Assembly: GCA_965221935.1 (NCBI GenBank)
Contig: CBDCSZ010000010.1
Span: 40,740-104,739, forward strand
From: JAPOXR01 sp965221935
Lineage (GTDB): Bacteria > Pseudomonadota > Alphaproteobacteria > Rhodobacterales > Rhodobacteraceae
Length of the DNA stretch: 64,000 nucleotides
Direction of reading: 5' to 3'
In this document: in pieces, positions 63,258 through 64,000 of the stretch
Numbering within the stretch: position 1 is the first letter of the stretch
Layout of the letters: every line of letters starts with the position of its first letter
The notes under the pieces: generated by a model
Databases searched by the model: none
What the model was told of the DNA's origin: nothing
Seen by the model: only the letters and a program-made list of their open reading frames with translations
Program-made: the position numbers and the translations under genes

Positions 63258-64000
63258 GTGAAAAAGCTCCGTGAACTCCTCCCCCCGGCCCTCAGGGCCC
63301 GGGTCACGCGGCGGGGGCGGGCCGGCCGGCCTCCCTCCGCCGCACTGGCATGGCTGGCGCGCCAGGGGCGTGACGCCAGACGCCGCGCCGAGCGGCGGAG
63401 AACCCATTCCCGCGAAACCCAGACGCCGGCGCGGTTCGGCACCTGGGCCGGAAGTCCCTGCGTGTTCGGCCTCCGCTGGGACACCGATCCGCCGCCCAGG
63501 CTGAGAGGCCCTTCCTTTCTCGCCGAGTGGCGCGGCATGTACGCCGTGTCCTCCGACAACATGCTGGAGGGGATCACGCCGCTCGCGGCGGCGGCCGCCC
63601 ACGCGGCCGGCGGCGAGACCTCCGGCGGCGGCGCGGTCCTGATCGCGGTCTCGCAGCCCGACGAGAGAATACACTGGGCCGTGGTGCTCAGCTCCGGCGG
63701 GGCGCCGGTGGACGGCCCTGAGCTGCTGCACCCGGACGAGGACGCGCTGATCGGCTGGCTGGAGAGCGAAGGCAACTCCGGCGAGATCGAGAAACTCGTC
63801 ATTCCCGCCCGCCTGGCCTCACGGATCAATGTCCGGGCGCACGTGCAGCAGCTGCCGGAAACCGACATCCGCCCGGACCCGGCGGCCCCGTTTTTCGCGG
63901 CGCGGACCGGCCCCCGGGCGGCGAAGGCCGGGATCGCGCTGGCCGCCCTGGCGGCGGCCGCCGCCGGCGCGGCGCAGGGGTGGTCTCTCTGGCAGGCCAG
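63258..64000 (+). CDS. Partial island protein with C-terminal membrane segment, weakly PilO-like
   Basis: An open frame from GTG 63258 (VKKLRELLPPALRARVTRRG) to the end of the window, with GAGGGCCGGGTG just upstream. The first 60 residues are Arg-rich. FGTWAGSPCVFGLRWDTDPP and a W-A-V-V-L-S-S-G-G strand region follow. An Ala-rich hydrophobic stretch (GIALAALAAAAAGAAQGW) at about residues 225-245 looks like a membrane helix. Layout and a W-x-V...G-x-P-x-D pattern recall PilO2-type proteins of conjugative thin pili, but the similarity is weak and the gene is incomplete. Confidence 0.6.
   Translation, partial: MKKLRELLPPALRARVTRRGRAGRPPSAALAWLARQGRDARRRAERRRTHSRETQTPARFGTWAGSPCVFGLRWDTDPPPRLRGPSFLAEWRGMYAVSSDNMLEGITPLAAAAAHAAGGETSGGGAVLIAVSQPDERIHWAVVLSSGGAPVDGPELLHPDEDALIGWLESEGNSGEIEKLVIPARLASRINVRAHVQQLPETDIRPDPAAPFFAARTGPRAAKAGIALAALAAAAAGAAQGWSLWQA

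Overview
The window looks like part of a GC-rich alphaproteobacterial genome. MltB, RNase R, a DUF1244 protein and PheS are of alphaproteobacterial type, and the transporters are typical of the group. The genome is heavily loaded with insertion sequences and carries decayed genes: the zinc-uptake operon, a GMC oxidoreductase tail and several transposases. That pattern suggests a host-associated or otherwise relaxed-selection lineage, which is an inference. No rRNA, tRNA or CRISPR array was seen.

Layout. 1-3180: a partial gene, a signal-peptide/beta-repeat/membrane protein, and the 5' half of an unknown membrane gene. 3185-46283: a 43.1-kb unit bounded by two direct IS1634-family copies and flanked by the 6-bp repeat TCTAAG. 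The 3' half of the broken gene resumes in frame at 46288. Inside the unit, 5.3-10.1 kb holds mltB, rnr, DUF1244 and pheS on the minus strand. 10.4-23.5 kb holds a catabolic/transport cluster: two phytanoyl-CoA-dioxygenase-like proteins, two permeases and two ATPases of a dipeptide-type ABC transporter, a VapBC-like pair, a sugar-isomerase-like protein, a Gfo/Idh/MocA oxidoreductase and a sulfatase-superfamily enzyme, with a divergently transcribed solute-binding protein. 23.9-39.5 kb is an IS graveyard. 39.6-44.2 kb holds a paralogous solute-binding protein and a decayed znuA-znuC-znuB operon.

The IS graveyard contains a three-deep nest: an IS110 element inside an IS1111-group element inside an IS4-family element whose transposase carries an N-terminal DruA (DUF4338) domain. 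It also holds an RT-less group II intron, ISNCY-, ISKra4-, IS1380- and ISAzo13-type elements or remnants, an XRE regulator and a Uma2 nuclease.

The most striking result is in the non-coding ends of the IS110-family elements. Two copies of the same IS110 element differ in a putative bridge-RNA loop exactly where they should: each loop matches its own insertion site, and the donor loop matches the element end. The IS1111-group element likewise carries 9-nt matches to both sides of its own insertion site in its downstream non-coding region. This is sequence evidence of RNA-guided target choice readable within one window.

46.9-64 kb is a very GC-rich accessory island, probably from a conjugative element, large plasmid or phage-like element. 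It has a 1736-aa strawberry-notch-like helicase, a PcfJ-like protein, an M15-type peptidase, an apparently catalytically degenerate XamI-like protein, a FAD oxidase and several unknown proteins. A shared 38-bp promoter-like element lies before two of its transcription units.
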